Position numbers and translations under genes: made by a program. 64,000 nucleotides of DNA, taken from Pratylenchus scribneri (lineage: Eukaryota > Nematoda > Chromadorea > Rhabditida > Pratylenchidae). The stretch's first letter is position 1. Each line of letters opens with the position of its first letter. The notes beneath the pieces are model-generated. The model searched no databases. It had not been told where the DNA came from and was given only the letters and a program-made list of their open reading frames with translations. Where the stretch lies: contig JAQSEB010000189.1 in NCBI GenBank assembly GCA_030063045.1, forward strand, positions 210,285 to 274,284, read 5' to 3'. Positions 41,402 to 54,884 of the stretch are shown one piece after another.

Positions 41402-41482
41402 GCAGAAAATTATGCAAAAAAATGTGGCAGAAAATTAGGCATAAAAAAAGGCAGAAAAAATTAGGCAGAAAATTAGGCAGAT
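41402..41482 (+). repeat. Short tandem array, about 12-bp unit GGCAGAAAATTA
   Basis: About six imperfect copies of GCAGAAAATTAG or close variants (unit length 12-14) in a row, starting at GCAGAAAATTATGC and ending GGCAGATTATAA. A variant GGCATAAAAAAAG interrupts the middle. Non-coding. Confidence 0.8.
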
Positions 41483-44400
41483 TATAATAATCGACTCAAG
41501 TGCTCTTGGTTTTTGGTCAGCGAGTATTCTTATAATTTAATTTGATTTATTTTTAAAAATTAGTTAAATATTATTTTAATTTCTTTATTTATTTTATTTT
41601 TTCATAATCCTAAATTTTATCATTATTTCTATTTAGAAATTTCACAATCATATTTATGAAAAAGATATGCTAATATTTTTTTTTTTAATTTTATTGGTAA
41701 AATTAATTATTTCAATATTTTTCTTTTATCGATTTAATTTTAAACAATTTTTTCAATTTTTATATTAAATATTTGTCAATCAATTAATTGTTTTAGCTTA
41801 GGATTAAATATAAAATATTAACCCATAAAAAAATTCAACCTATTTTTTCATTATCATTTCCGTAAGAACGATTTTTAAGACTTTAATATTTGGCTAATTC
41901 CATTTGATCAATATACCGACATATTCAAATTGTTCTCTTTCTTCTAATTTTATATTGTATAAAATGTTTATAAATATTTTTAATTCAAATAAAAATCACA
42001 AAATAATTCTTTTTAATTTTTCATAAAATTTCATAATTAAGAAAGGCAAATGCAGCTTATTATAATTCTAAAACATATTAATAAATACTACAATATTTGC
42101 ATCGATATATTTTATTTTAAAAGAATTTATCAAAAAAAGTTATTAATTAAATTGTGATTATATATATGATTTGTATCTGAATATTATTTATTATAAAACT
42201 AAACATTATTATAATATACAAATTTTAAATTTTATTTTCTTATGGTTTTTGATCATTTTCTTAAGTATTATATTTGTAAAAAAAATTTTTTACTATTTTT
42301 ACATTTAAATATGATCTTCCATTTATAAATTAAATTTATTTTTTTTTATTAAATATACCAATGTCGGCTTTAAATTACTTACAATGTATAACATCTTTAA
42401 TAATTATTTATTAAAGAAAATTTCTCATCGTATAATCTAAAAATCTTAATGTTATTTATTAAATATTTTAGTTTAATTTATTATTTTTATAATGAAAATT
42501 AATAAGCTATTTATGATACAATTGCTTCACTCCTTCTATGTTTCTCTGTAAATACGACGCATCTCTCGCTGATATTTTCTTAATAATTACTAGCGCAATC
42601 AATTAAAATGATTACTTTGATTTTTTAGAATAATTTGATTTTTATTTATAATTTATGTTTGAAGAATCTATTTTATACTTTAATTCGATATTTTTAATTC
42701 TTTTCATTTTTTTATTCGCTTTTTAATCAAATTTCAAAAATTTTAATTATACATAATTTAAAAATTTTTTCATTATTTTAAATTATTTTAAGTAATATAT
42801 TTTAGGCCTATTTTTAGAATTTTATCTTAATAAAATATGGCTTAATACATTGAATTTTATTTTTAAGATACATTTGAAAACGATATTGTTTCTCTGAAAA
42901 AATTTTTTGTTTAATTAAATAATTTAATTAAACAATTTTTAAATATAATACATTTAAGAAAATGAAATATAAAATCATTATTTTATTTTTTTATTTCTTT
43001 TATATCATGCATGATTTTATTTAATTAATTTAAAAACTAGCATTTTTGATTTAAATATATAAATATTTATATTAATTTTATTATTTTAAAGAATAAAGTA
43101 TAAATTATATTTTAAATTTAATATAATAATCCATATTTTATTAAATTTAAACAATATAATATTTTGCAAACAGCTGCATTACAGGTTTGGCAGTATACTA
43201 TTTTATCTTTATTTGTATTTGATATTTTTCTGGATGAATTATTATACATTTAAAATTTTTCAATATAATATTTTCTCCATTTTCATTTGTGCAATAACTT
43301 CCATTTTTTTTAAAATTAAATTTTATTTCATCAAAATTTTTCTTATTTTCTTTTTAATAATTTTATACATATTTTAAAATATATTTGAATAAAATTATTT
43401 CTATTTGATATATAATATGTAAAATAAAAACATAAATTTAAAAAAATTTTAGCCATTTATCTCTATCTATAGATTTTTTCAATAGGAATTTGAAATATAG
43501 AGTCGAAAAGTTCAAATTTGTTTTAATTATTTTATTTTAAATGAATATTTGATTAAAATAGTTTTTTATTTAAAATTCAAATATATCATATATTTATTGA
43601 AAGTTTTAAAATTTTTTAAATCTTTTAAATACTTACTTTAAGATATTAATTAATTTTGACTTAACATTTTTTATGTATACAATTTTTATCAATACAAATT
43701 GTCATAAAATTGTATTTAATTTAATTTAAATTTAGAAAATTTTTATTATTCTATAAACTGGATTAAAAATTTAATTCATTTATTTTTTTATTTGATTTAT
43801 TTTTTTAAAAAATTCAACATTTATTAATCTAGAACAATTAATTAAGCAATAAATTTGAGTTTTGAAAATATTATTTTATAATTTATAAAATTATTTTGAG
43901 CATAAATAATTTTTTTACAATTTCAATTGTTGAAATTTTTCTATTATTATTCATAGATATAAATCAAACATTTGTTTTTAAATTTTTGCATCAAAATGTT
44001 CGGGGCGCCGCTAGATCCTTTTTAGGCAGGTTGAGGAGCTTTTGAACTCATCATTTTCGGGCTTGACAATTCGATATTTTTTTTTAAAAAAGTCTTTTAG
44101 AGGTACCCCTTTTCAATTTAATCCACTGCGTCTTCTCTCTGCCCTCCACAACCTTGCTTTCCAATGTTTCTTTCATATATTCAATGAATAATGTAATTTG
44201 AACAAAATTGGATTATTACACATCAGCCATAAAAAAAAATATATTAAATTGTTAGTAATGGATATATTCTACAAGAAAGAAAAAACACTGAATATAAAAT
44301 TTTTAATAATTTTGATTTTTACCAGCATACATAAAATAATGGGCAGTAAATCTTTAAATAATTGTAATTTATACTTATTAATTTAAAAATTATATTAATT

Positions 44401-45323
44401 ATTTTTTTTTGTATTTTATAAATCGAAATGTGCTATAATTGAAATTTTTCTATATATAGTTTGATTTTATCAACGTCAATTGTGGGAGCTTCGGTTGTGG
44501 TTTACCATGAAAATGGTTACAAATGTTCTTTTATTTGTTAAATAGGAATTTTAAAACAAAAATTATTATTATTTTTATAGTTTAATGTCTTTTCGGACGT
44601 TATTTTAAAATTTATTAAAAAATTTAAAACAAAAATTCAAGATAAATAAATAGTTATATTAATTATTTACATTTTTTCCTAAAAAAATTTTTTTATTAAT
44701 TTTGCCTTTGAAATTTTCCTTATTAATTTTTTAATCTAAAATTACGCTCTATACGTAAAAAGGGCCAAATGAGTTATAACGGCTCCAAGGCATGAACATA
44801 TATAATCAATTTTAATTTATTGTTTATTATTTAAATTTATTTATAAAATAATTTTTTTTTAAACTATAATTTTATATTTATTTTAGGTTAAAATTTTACT
44901 TTAAAAATTTTTTCATATCTATATTCTAAATCATTTATATATAATTTTTTTTATTAATCTCTTTTCCATATAAATTATTAAAACATATAAGATTTTTTCA
45001 TTTTTATGGCTTTTTCAATAATTCTTTTAATTTATTAAAAATATAATCAAAAAATATATTATATCATTGTTTGACAACTGCAATAAATTTAATTTTAAAT
45101 AATTATATTTATTTCATCAATTAGCACGATCAATAATTTGATTTTTCATAAATTTTTTTAATTTCATTTGATTTTTAAATTTTTATCAATTTATAAATTT
45201 AATAAAATATTACCGTATTGAATTTTCAAAATTATGAACATTTTAAATAAGTGAAAGGATTTTTTGAAATTTTTAATGTTTTATAAATTTAATATTTATT
45301 CCAATCTAAGTCCGCAAAATTCC

Positions 45324-45358
45324 AGGCTTCATTGATGTTAAAGCCAACATTAAAGCCT
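45324..45358. repeat. Two-step hairpin
   Basis: AGGCTT (45324-45329) is the reverse complement of AAGCCT (45353-45358). Nested inside, ATGTT and AACAT pair around AAAGCC. This gives a 35-base hairpin in a small GC patch of the desert. Function unknown; chance is possible. Confidence 0.5.
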
Positions 45359-48300
45359 TGATGGGTTATTACTCATATCGGATTTTTTATTTAAAATTAA
45401 GTGAAAAATTAAAACTTTTTATATCTTTAAACGATTAAAATTTTTATATTTTCAAATTTCAAAAATGTTTCACAAAATTTATTTTTAATATATTTTAGAA
45501 TTTTTTATTTTAAAAATTTTACTTAAAAATTTTTTTAAATTATATGGAATTCCATTTATTATTATATAATAAATCAATTTTTAATTAATTAAATTTTTTT
45601 CAAAATTTATTTTTTCATTATTTTTATTACATCAAATATTTTAACACTCAGGATTTGTAACCGCTTATCAGGCTTCAATTCTTTTTCCGACAATCTATCA
45701 TCCTTCTTTCTTCATTCCTGATTAAAAATTTTCGACGCTCACATCAAAGAGAATATTTTAATAATTTATGAATTATTTTAAAAATTTTTTAATAGATTTA
45801 TTTTTTTAAAATATATATTTATTCTAATAAAAATAGAAATTAATATATAAAATTATAATTCTTTAAAAACTCAGTGAAAATAAGAAATCATTTTCTATTA
45901 AAAATAAATTTTTTTATATAAATTATTTAAATTATATTATTTTTTCTTCTTACAAAAATTATCATCTATTTAATAATATTTATTATTGTTTTTTTTTTAA
46001 AAATATTTTTATTATCTGGAATTTAAATTGCTACTTAGAACCAAGAAAAGATCTGACGGAACTTTAATAATTCTGATAAGATAGAAAACATTTATTAAAT
46101 TGCGCTGAAGGTTGGTTTTAAATTAATTAGACGATGCTGTAATTTGATATTGTTATTTAAAGTCAAAATTTTATCATTCAAAATTCTTTATAATTATATT
46201 TTATTAATATTTTCTTTATTAATTTTAAATTTTATAAAGAAAAATTTCTTTTTATAGAATTAATTTTTAATTATATATAAAATTTTTAAATTATTTTTTT
46301 TGATAATTGTAATTTTTCTCTGTACTTTTCATTTGTTTTTATTTCGTCATTATTTACAGATCTAAATTATATTTTCTCCATAATTTTTAATCCACAATCT
46401 ATTATAATTTCATAAGAGGCATAATATGATATTTAAAATAAAATATTGATTGATTTAATATTTCAATTATTTTTATAATTTTTAAGAAATTGTTTTATTT
46501 AGAATTGTAACAAAATTAATTTCAAATTTATCTCCATAATTGTATCCAATAACATCTAGTTTACACCGTTTGCGTACAGATTTCGACCTGCTGGGTCTTT
46601 ATTGGCTCAACAATTTCATCCAACAAATTTTTTAAAGTTTTTTGTCATTAATTATTGATTAATTATAATCTTTTTTATATATTTCGTCATCTTAATCAAT
46701 TTTGTTTTTTTTTAATTTTTTAAAAATTATATTTCTTTTTCATTTTAATTTTATCAAATAATTTCATCAAATAAATGAATTGTCAATGTTTTTATCAAAT
46801 TATGCTCATATTTTTTTTTAAAATTTTTATTATATTCACTTATTTATTTTAATTAAATTCCATATAATTTTTTTTATTTGAAATTAATTTTATAAATTAT
46901 CATCGATATTTGTTTTATATATTTTTCATAATACTTGGCATTATATTTGAATTTAAAATCAATCAATGATCAACATTGAGAAACTTATTAATAGTAAAGT
47001 ATTATTTCTGAAAATAAATTTATTAGGCAAATTTTTCAGTGTACATAATTTTGTCAATTAAAACATATTTGAATTAAGATATATAAAGCGGTATTAAATA
47101 ACCTATTATTTTTTTACTTTCCTTGGTTATACCAATTTGAAAACAATATTCAATAATTAGAACTAAAAAAGATAAAAATTATCTTTAATGAATAAATATA
47201 AATATTTTATTAATTAACATCATTTTAATATAATTTATATTTTTATTTATTTAAGATAATAGTCTTTTTATGGTAAGATATTATTATTGTTCATTAAATT
47301 GTTATTTTCTCATAGTAGTATTATTTTCAATTAATTTTAATTACAAATTTCTTTAAATATTTATTTATTGTCAAACTTAATTTAAATTTATTTCTTTTAT
47401 TTTTTGAATATTTATTTCTCTTTCAATTCCATTCCTTATTTAAGAAATAATAAAAAATAAGAAGATCTCGATGGCTGAGAATGTATTGTTTCCATTCCTA
47501 TGGTATGATCTAAATCCCCCAATTTATTTCTAGTCCAGAGATGTAGCTATTGTTTCAAATTTTGGTTGTTGTTTATTTACGAATTTTTGTATCTATTTTT
47601 CATTTTTTTCTCTTTTAATTAATTATTTCTTTCCTCAATTTCCAATTATGAATATTATTATATTATCTAACTTGAAGTTCATATTATGGAGGCGAAACAT
47701 CATTTTACTTTATTAGATATTGAAATATTTTATTAGTGCAAAAAATGCAAATATTTTTTAATAATTTTTATAAAAATATTCTTTTGTATGATCTTTTATA
47801 ATCATTTTAATTAAATTTTCTGCAATAAAATTTTATCTTTTAGGATTTCGGATTATTTTATTATATTTTTTAAATTATTAAAAAAATTATCTCTTGAATT
47901 TTGATGAATGTAATGGTGATATCGGTTTTTTAAAACTGTAGGCCTAGGCCTAGTTTTGGTGAAAATTTAAAAAAAAATTTTTTTTTTAATTTTTTCTTAA
48001 CCACTCTCTTGAAAGTGAATGTAAATTTCGTCAAAAATTTTTACACATTTCTAAAATATTTTATTCAAACAATAAATTGTAAACAATTTTTTCAAAAATT
48101 TATAGATTTTCAAATTATAAAATATAAAAAAAAAAATTTATTATTTTTTTTCTCTAAATGTTCTTTTAAGAAAATAAATTTTTAAAAATTTTTATTTTTT
48201 TTTATTATTGTTTGAAAGTATATATTTAAAATTGTTAATTCGTATTTTAATATTTGATTTATTTTAAACGCAATATTCTTATTTGTTTAATTCTCATTAA

Positions 48301-50713
48301 ACCCTTCAGTATTCTCAATAAGATAATTAATATGAAATTTTGTTCAAAAATTAAAAATACACTCCTATATTTTTTTGATATAGTCTTTTAAATTATTTAT
48401 TATCGCTAAAAATTTTTTTTAAAATATTTTATAAATCTCTTGATCATCAATATATATGATTTATCTAAATAAACTATATTTTCAAAAAAAATTTCATATC
48501 CATTTAAATACATTTTTTAAATATTTTTTCATTCAATTTTTTAATTTTATATTTTATGAAATTCAAGCATTTTTATAGGATTATTTTTCTAAGCAAAATT
48601 ATTTTTATTTTTAATTAAATTTTATGTTTATATATAATTTTATTTTTGATTTATAATATTTTTAAAATTAAATTAATTAGTTTTTATTAAAAAAATATTT
48701 AATTATCTTTTTATAAAAAAACTGCAATAAAAAAATTTTTTGTTTAGTTTTTACTATTTTTAATTAACATTTCCAAAAAGAAATCATTGTTTAAATATTT
48801 ATAATATATACTTTTTTCTCATTAATTAAATTAAATTTCATTTAAAAATAAAATTATTATTATAAAATTTTTTAAAATTTTTGGGTGATTTTTTACTTGA
48901 AGAAAAATTATTTTTATTTAGAAATTGTTTACATTGTAAATTTTTTCTTTAATTTTTCTTAAACAACAACTAGCTAAGCGCTCAATTATTAAATAAATCA
49001 AGGAATTCAATAATTTTACTTGTTTGCCGGACGAACGCATGGCAAGATAAATTTTTTATTCTAGATCTTAAGATAATTTCGTTAATTTTTTAAAATAACA
49101 AATTCAAGAACTAGATATTTTTTAACCTACATATTTTTTCAATTCATTCTATATAATTTTATTTAATTTTTTTAACCAAAAATAACCTCGGCTTCCTTAT
49201 TCAAATAGTTTTTTACATTATTTTACTATAGTTCTTTAATATTAATTCTGTTACTTCTGTTTAATTTATCCTTTTACATTTTGTTTTAATAATATTTTTG
49301 ATATCTAGTTTTATAATTGCAATTCTTCTTTAAAATAAGATTTTTATTACTGGTTATTTTAATGGAGAAAATTTATTTTTCTTTTCAATTATTTTTAAAT
49401 TATTAAAAACAACTTATAACGCAAATTTTATAATTAAATTCTTATTAAAATTTGAATGAATTATTTTAATAGATTAATTTAATTATTTTTACAGAAAATA
49501 TATATAAAATTTACAAAAATAATTAATCAAATACTTTTGACTGATAAAAATTACGAAAAATTTTTAGCCAAAAAATTAACTTGGCTTAAAATATATTGAT
49601 AAAAAATTTGCTAATTATCCAATTTAATTTTTAGCAAATTTAATATTTCGTTTTTCCATTTAATACAAATTTTTAACTTATTTTTTAAAAATTTAAATAA
49701 AATATTTTTTAAATTTTGATGTAAATTTAATTTAAGATAAGATTATTTTTTCAAATATTTTTTTGTGTTCTATTATCAATTCTGATTTGATCAATATTTA
49801 TTGTAATTTTATTAATCTTTCATTTTTTTTTAAATTTGAGAATCATAATTTCCAAATGGCTTTATCTGAATTTTTCACATTTATTGATTAATGATATTTG
49901 CTTTTTTAGAATATTTTTTTAAATACCTTTTTTGTTACTGATTTTCTACAATTTTTATTTTTAATTTATATAACATACTGTCTTTTCTTGGAATGAATAT
50001 AAACCTTTTTTTCAAAAAAAAAAAGTATAAAATTTATTTTTAGAATTTATAAAATTTATACCTCCATTTTTTCACCCTCTTCTCTACATCAATATTTTAG
50101 GGTTAATTTTAATCATCGATAACGAAAAATATTTCGATTATTTTCAATTGAAAACTAGTTAATCTGAATGTTGAACGGTTATTTTGTACAACCAACTTTT
50201 ATTTCATTCATTTTAGGGTCGATTGCATCATTCTATTAAAATTAATTTGTGTTAAATCTTTAAATTTTATCTTAAATAAATTATTAAAAAATCTTTAAAA
50301 TTATTTAATCGGATAGCTTTATATTATTTTCATCATCATTTATTAATAATTATATAGTCTTCCGATAAAATTTTTATAAATATTGAATTTAATTCAAAAA
50401 AATGAAGGAACTTTTCAAGTCTTTAAATTTTATTATTACGATTACAGTTGTCATTTTGCTTATTCCTGCCGATTCTTCTTTAAACTTTCTGCAATTCAAT
50501 TAAATATTGATTTAAAACTTCATTCTCACAAATCGATATCTTTTCTTACAATTTCAACGTAAGTTTGAATGGGTGTAGATCTTGGCGACTATAAGGACTC
50601 TCTGACTGACACTGATCGATTATTTATTTTATTTATAAATATTTATATCATTTTTTAATTTTTTTTTATCACAAAAATCTTTTTCAATAATATTAAATAA
50701 AAAATATCCCTAT

Positions 50714-51098
50714 GAAGTAATTTTTTTAAAAATTTGTTTTTAAAAATTTTGCAATATTTCTGCTATCATATTTTAATAAATAATATTTATTAGAAAAATT
50801 TTTTAAATATATTTCAAATAATAATTAATTTTATTAATGAAGAAGTAATTTTTTTTAAAAATTATTTTGAAAAAATTTTGCAATATTTCTGCTATCATAT
50901 TTTAATAAATAATATTTATTAGAAAAATTTTTTAAATATATTTCAAATAATAATTAATTTTATTAATGAAGAAGTAATTTTTTTTAAAATTATTTTGAAA
51001 AAATTTTGCAATATTTCTGCGATCATATATAAATTAATAATATTTATTTGAAAAAATTTTTTAAATAATTTTCTAATAATAATTAATTTTATTAATGA
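50714..51098 (+). repeat. Three-copy tandem repeat, period 128-129 bp
   Basis: Copies start with GAAGTAATTTTTTT at 50714, 50842 and 50971. Each carries TTGCAATATTTCTGC(T/G)ATCAT, then AATATTTATT, and ends AATAATTAATTTTATTAATGA. The first two copies are near identical downstream of the start; the third is more diverged. Non-coding. Confidence 0.9.
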
Positions 51099-51360
51099 AA
51101 CTCCATTGATATTTGCATTGGTATTAGGTTACTTTAATTAGTTTAATTTATAATTTTAAGGAATTTCATTCCTTTCATTATCATATAGATGAGAAAATCT
51201 CCTATATGGGAGAAAGGTTCGCATGATTATTCTTATTCATTATTTTATGTTTGTTTCATTGTTTCTATGATGGCAAGGGAGTGAGAATTGCAAAATATAT
51301 TTTCTATAATTATCTATTATAAAATAAATTTATTAATATTTTTTATTTCAAAAAATGTTA

Positions 51361-51570
51361 TTAGTTAATGCTATTAAACTTCTTGTCCTTGGCTTGCGGT
51401 GTTAAAGAAACAATAAAAGAATAAAATGTCGAAATTGAATGAAAATCTTGGGCTTCCTCTGCCTTCTTGCCCTTGGCTTGTGGAGCTAAATTCGGTATAA
51501 AATGTTTTCCAATTATTGTAAGCAGAGACAATATTGATATGTTTATCATTTTCAAAAACATATTCCCCAT
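51361..51570 (-). CDS. Small putative secreted protein (69 aa), unrecognised
   Basis: Single minus-strand open frame from ATG at 51570 to TAA at 51361. I do not recognise the family. Residues 1-27 look like a signal peptide: Met and Lys, then a hydrophobic core at about 9-20 (INISILSLLTII), then Gly-Lys. The mature part is hydrophilic and carries the motif PQAK(G/D)KK twice, at 30-36 and 58-64, an exact 28-codon period that is also visible in the DNA (CTTCTTG(T/C)CCTTGGCTTG at 51379 and 51463). GC content is well above the surrounding desert. No introns are needed. Small secreted repeat proteins in gene-poor DNA fit a nematode effector or a secreted peptide precursor, but that is inference. 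It could also be a GC patch that is open by chance. An AATAAA lies about 35-40 bp beyond the stop. Confidence 0.4.
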   Translation of the reverse strand: MGNMFLKMINISILSLLTIIGKHFIPNLAPQAKGKKAEEAQDFHSISTFYSFIVSLTPQAKDKKFNSIN

Positions 51571-54500
51571 TAAATATATTTATTTACACTCGCGAAATAT
51601 TTTACAAAAATTATAATAATATAATTAGTTTTATTAGTTTTTTGATTTTTCCGATAATTCTTTAAGTTCATTACTTATATTTTAATTATCTTTAATTTAA
51701 TATTTTCTCTAGTTACCGATACCGAGTACTACTCCTTACATGAGGCAAATTTATTCATAAATATATTCAAATTGATTTCATTAAAAACAAATAAAAAAAT
51801 ATGAATTTTTCTTTTCGATAATTTATATTGAGAAATCTCTATGAAAAGATGAAAAAATATCTATTACTCTATAAATATTTAATTTTAAAATTACTTAATT
51901 TGATGAGATAAAATTAGATAAATATTTTTACAAAATTTCACATTTTCTATTTTATAATTTTATTGAAGTTTCATTAATATTTTAATTTTAAGAGGTATTA
52001 TATTATTATATTTAGAATTTAATCTTCATTCTTTAATAAATTTCTCTATCAGACATTACCAGAAGTGAATCATTAATTTTATAAAAATTCATCCATTTGA
52101 AATTATAATCTTTAAGATTTTTTTGGAGAATTTTTTAAAATAAGTTTTATATTTTATCATAATATTATTCATTTAGAGATGTATTTCTCTTAGTATTTAT
52201 TTTTAATTTTTAGAAATAAACTTATTTTATTAAATTTAATTTAAGACTTGCAAAATTTTAAATAAATGGTAGAATAAATTTCATGGTCAATTTGAATTTA
52301 TCATTCTTCTTTCTTTCAATTAAATTTTTCATATATATATATATATTTTATTTTAATTCCAAATAATTAAATTTATCTTAATTTTTCTTTTTATATTTTT
52401 GCTATTTTAATTTTCAGAATTCAGAGCTAAATTATTTTTTTCTACATCTTTTAATTGTTAAATAATATTTATAAATATATTTAATTGATCTCCAAACATC
52501 TAATATTAGCGTTCTAAATCAACATAAATAAGCAATAAGCATATCGTATTTTTAATAAAGCGAGTAGGATTGGAATAATATTTTTTTTTAAAAATTTATT
52601 TATATATAAACTTTTTCTTGATAGCATCTTAATAGTCACAAATCCTCATTCCAACGCATCACATTACCAACTTTATTGAATTCTTTAATGAATTCCGGGA
52701 AATCTCTTACATCAAATCGACTCCTAAGTTTTGGCAGATTATGGATTATTTTTTAAATATTAATCGTTCTATTAAGTGCGAGTCATATTATTTTGTTCAA
52801 TCTTTTCATTTTTTTCCATTATCATTGGCAAATATTAAATCATAAGTCTAAAATTATTTTAAGTTTTCTCATTTTCCTCTGTTTCTTATATTGAAAGAAA
52901 TGCTGTTTGGTTAAGAATTTTTAAATGAAATAATATTTTAATTAATATATAGTAATATTTGAAATTCTTTAATCTTGAAAATTTTATTTATTTCTTGAAA
53001 CTAATATTATGGTCATTCGTTCTGAATTCTGATATAAATTTGTGATAAATTTTTATTTCAGAAATATGTTATTTCTAATTAACTAAATTATTTTTCATTT
53101 AATTATGTAATTAATTTAAAAAAAAGAGAATTTAAAATTTTATTTAAAATAATAATTTAATATATCTTTATCAAATGATAAAATTAATTTTTCAACAATA
53201 TTTATTATTTTTATTTTATTAATTGATAATATTCCTATCTTTTTTAACTATTTGAAATTAAATTAAATAATAATTTTTTTATATAGGTAATTTAATCTCA
53301 ACTTTATAATTTTTAAGATGAATTTCTCTTGGTATTTTTCAATTATATATATATAATTTAAAATTTATCTATTTATTACATTTCTAATTTTTATGATTAA
53401 ATTATATTGCATTATTCTAGATCCTTTAAAAAAAGAAATAATAATTTTATATAGCATTTGAATTTTTATTTTTTTTTCTTCTTCTTTGAATGCCATTTTA
53501 TTTAGAGAAAAAAATGACTATTGGTATATTTTTAAAAGTAAAGACACAAATTAATGTGAAGTTGATGTAATTTGTTGTTGATAATTTCTATAATAAACAA
53601 CGTAATGAATTTACAATGAAAAAATAGCGGTTAAAATTTTAATATTTGATTTTCTTTCTTTCTAATGATAAATTTTTAAAGAAATAATTACGATAAACCT
53701 TTTTTTTACAAATGTGAATGCAGGTTATTTATAAGACAGTGCGGGTCGTCACTTATTAAAAATAAGTTTAATTTTGTGATTTTATTTTTCCTATAATATT
53801 CATTTAATCATTTTATTTTGACAATTATTTAATATAATTAAATAAAATTTTTATCTAATTCTTCATTAATATTATTTGGAAAAAATTCCTATGTGTGTGG
53901 AATCCGATATTTTTGCATAAATTTTTATTTTTACTAAGTATTAATTTTTAGAAATTGGGTTATTTATATAATTTGTTTTAATCTCAACCTAAAAGTATAT
54001 AAATCCATCTTTATTTGAATTTTTTTAATATTTTAAATTATTTTTTTTTAATTATAATTGTCTTTTTATATATAGAAATTTTTTTTATTAATAAAATTTA
54101 ATTTACTCTATCAAAATAAAATCATTAATTATGTTTTTAATGATCTATTTTATAAAATTTTTTTTATTCCTTTTTCATTCTTATACAATTATTTTTTCGT
54201 TTGATTTTTATTTTAATAATAGTAAATTTTAATTTTTTTTTTGCTATGTTTAATTTTTATTTATTAGCATTTTTATATTAAAAAATTTTTGATAAATCTG
54301 TTATTTTGTGGCTCCTTTTAGTTGCCATCTTGATGATCGTGGAACAATTTATAATTAATTCTTATATTTGAAAAATTTTAATTAATCATCATTATAATTT
54401 TTTAACAACATATAAAATGATTATTTATATTTTTATATTTATCCTCGATTAATGTTTTGTGGATGTTAAGGCCCATAGATGATGTATTTTGGGTTTTGTA

Positions 54501-54840
54501 CATTTTATTAGTTCAAAAATCTTTAAAAAATATAAGTTTATATTTTTATAATTTTATAATTTTATCTTGTTTTAATATACAATTTAATTATCATTTAAAA
54601 TTTTAAATATTATAAATATAATTTTATTTGCAATTTCAATTCATTATTTTAAGAAGTATATAATTATAATTCTGACAATTAAGTGATTTTATTTAAATTA
54701 TTTTGATTATATTATTTGTCTTCGACAGATTAATTCCAATTTTATTTTATATATTTAAATTATTCCAAATAGGTAATTTGAAACCTATTTCCATCATTTT
54801 TTGGTTTATCTATAAAAGAGGCAAAATAATCTTAATTCAT
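51571..54840. other. AT-rich gene-free desert, right edge
   Basis: No gene recognised. The stretch contains a TA dinucleotide run at 52330-52346 and minor GC patches at about 52640-52740 and 53725-53755. The desert ends at about 54,880 with a marked rise in GC. Confidence 0.75.
52330..52346. repeat. AT dinucleotide microsatellite
   Basis: Perfect alternating AT run of about 17 bases within AT-rich DNA. Confidence 0.85.
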
Positions 54841-54842
54841 TC

Positions 54843-54867
54843 TGCTCTTTTTAGTTTATTAAGAGCA
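54843..54867. repeat. Inverted repeat at the desert edge
   Basis: TGCTCTT (54843-54849) and AAGAGCA (54861-54867) form a 7-bp stem with an 11-base loop, just left of the GC-rich island. No function is implied. Confidence 0.5.
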
Positions 54868-54884
54868 AAACATTCAAAATAATC

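Larger units (their letters stand above)
41034..50713. other. AT-rich gene-free desert
   Basis: No gene recognised; the frame at 44198-44386 has no supporting feature. The stretch contains the 41402-41482 array, a hairpin-like patch at 41092-41148, GC patches at about 44000-44160, 45300-45390, 46560-46612, 47460-47560 and 50560-50620, and a palindromic AGGCCTAGGCCT at 47940-47951. A segment at about 48440-48620 resembles 14300-14470. Confidence 0.72.
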
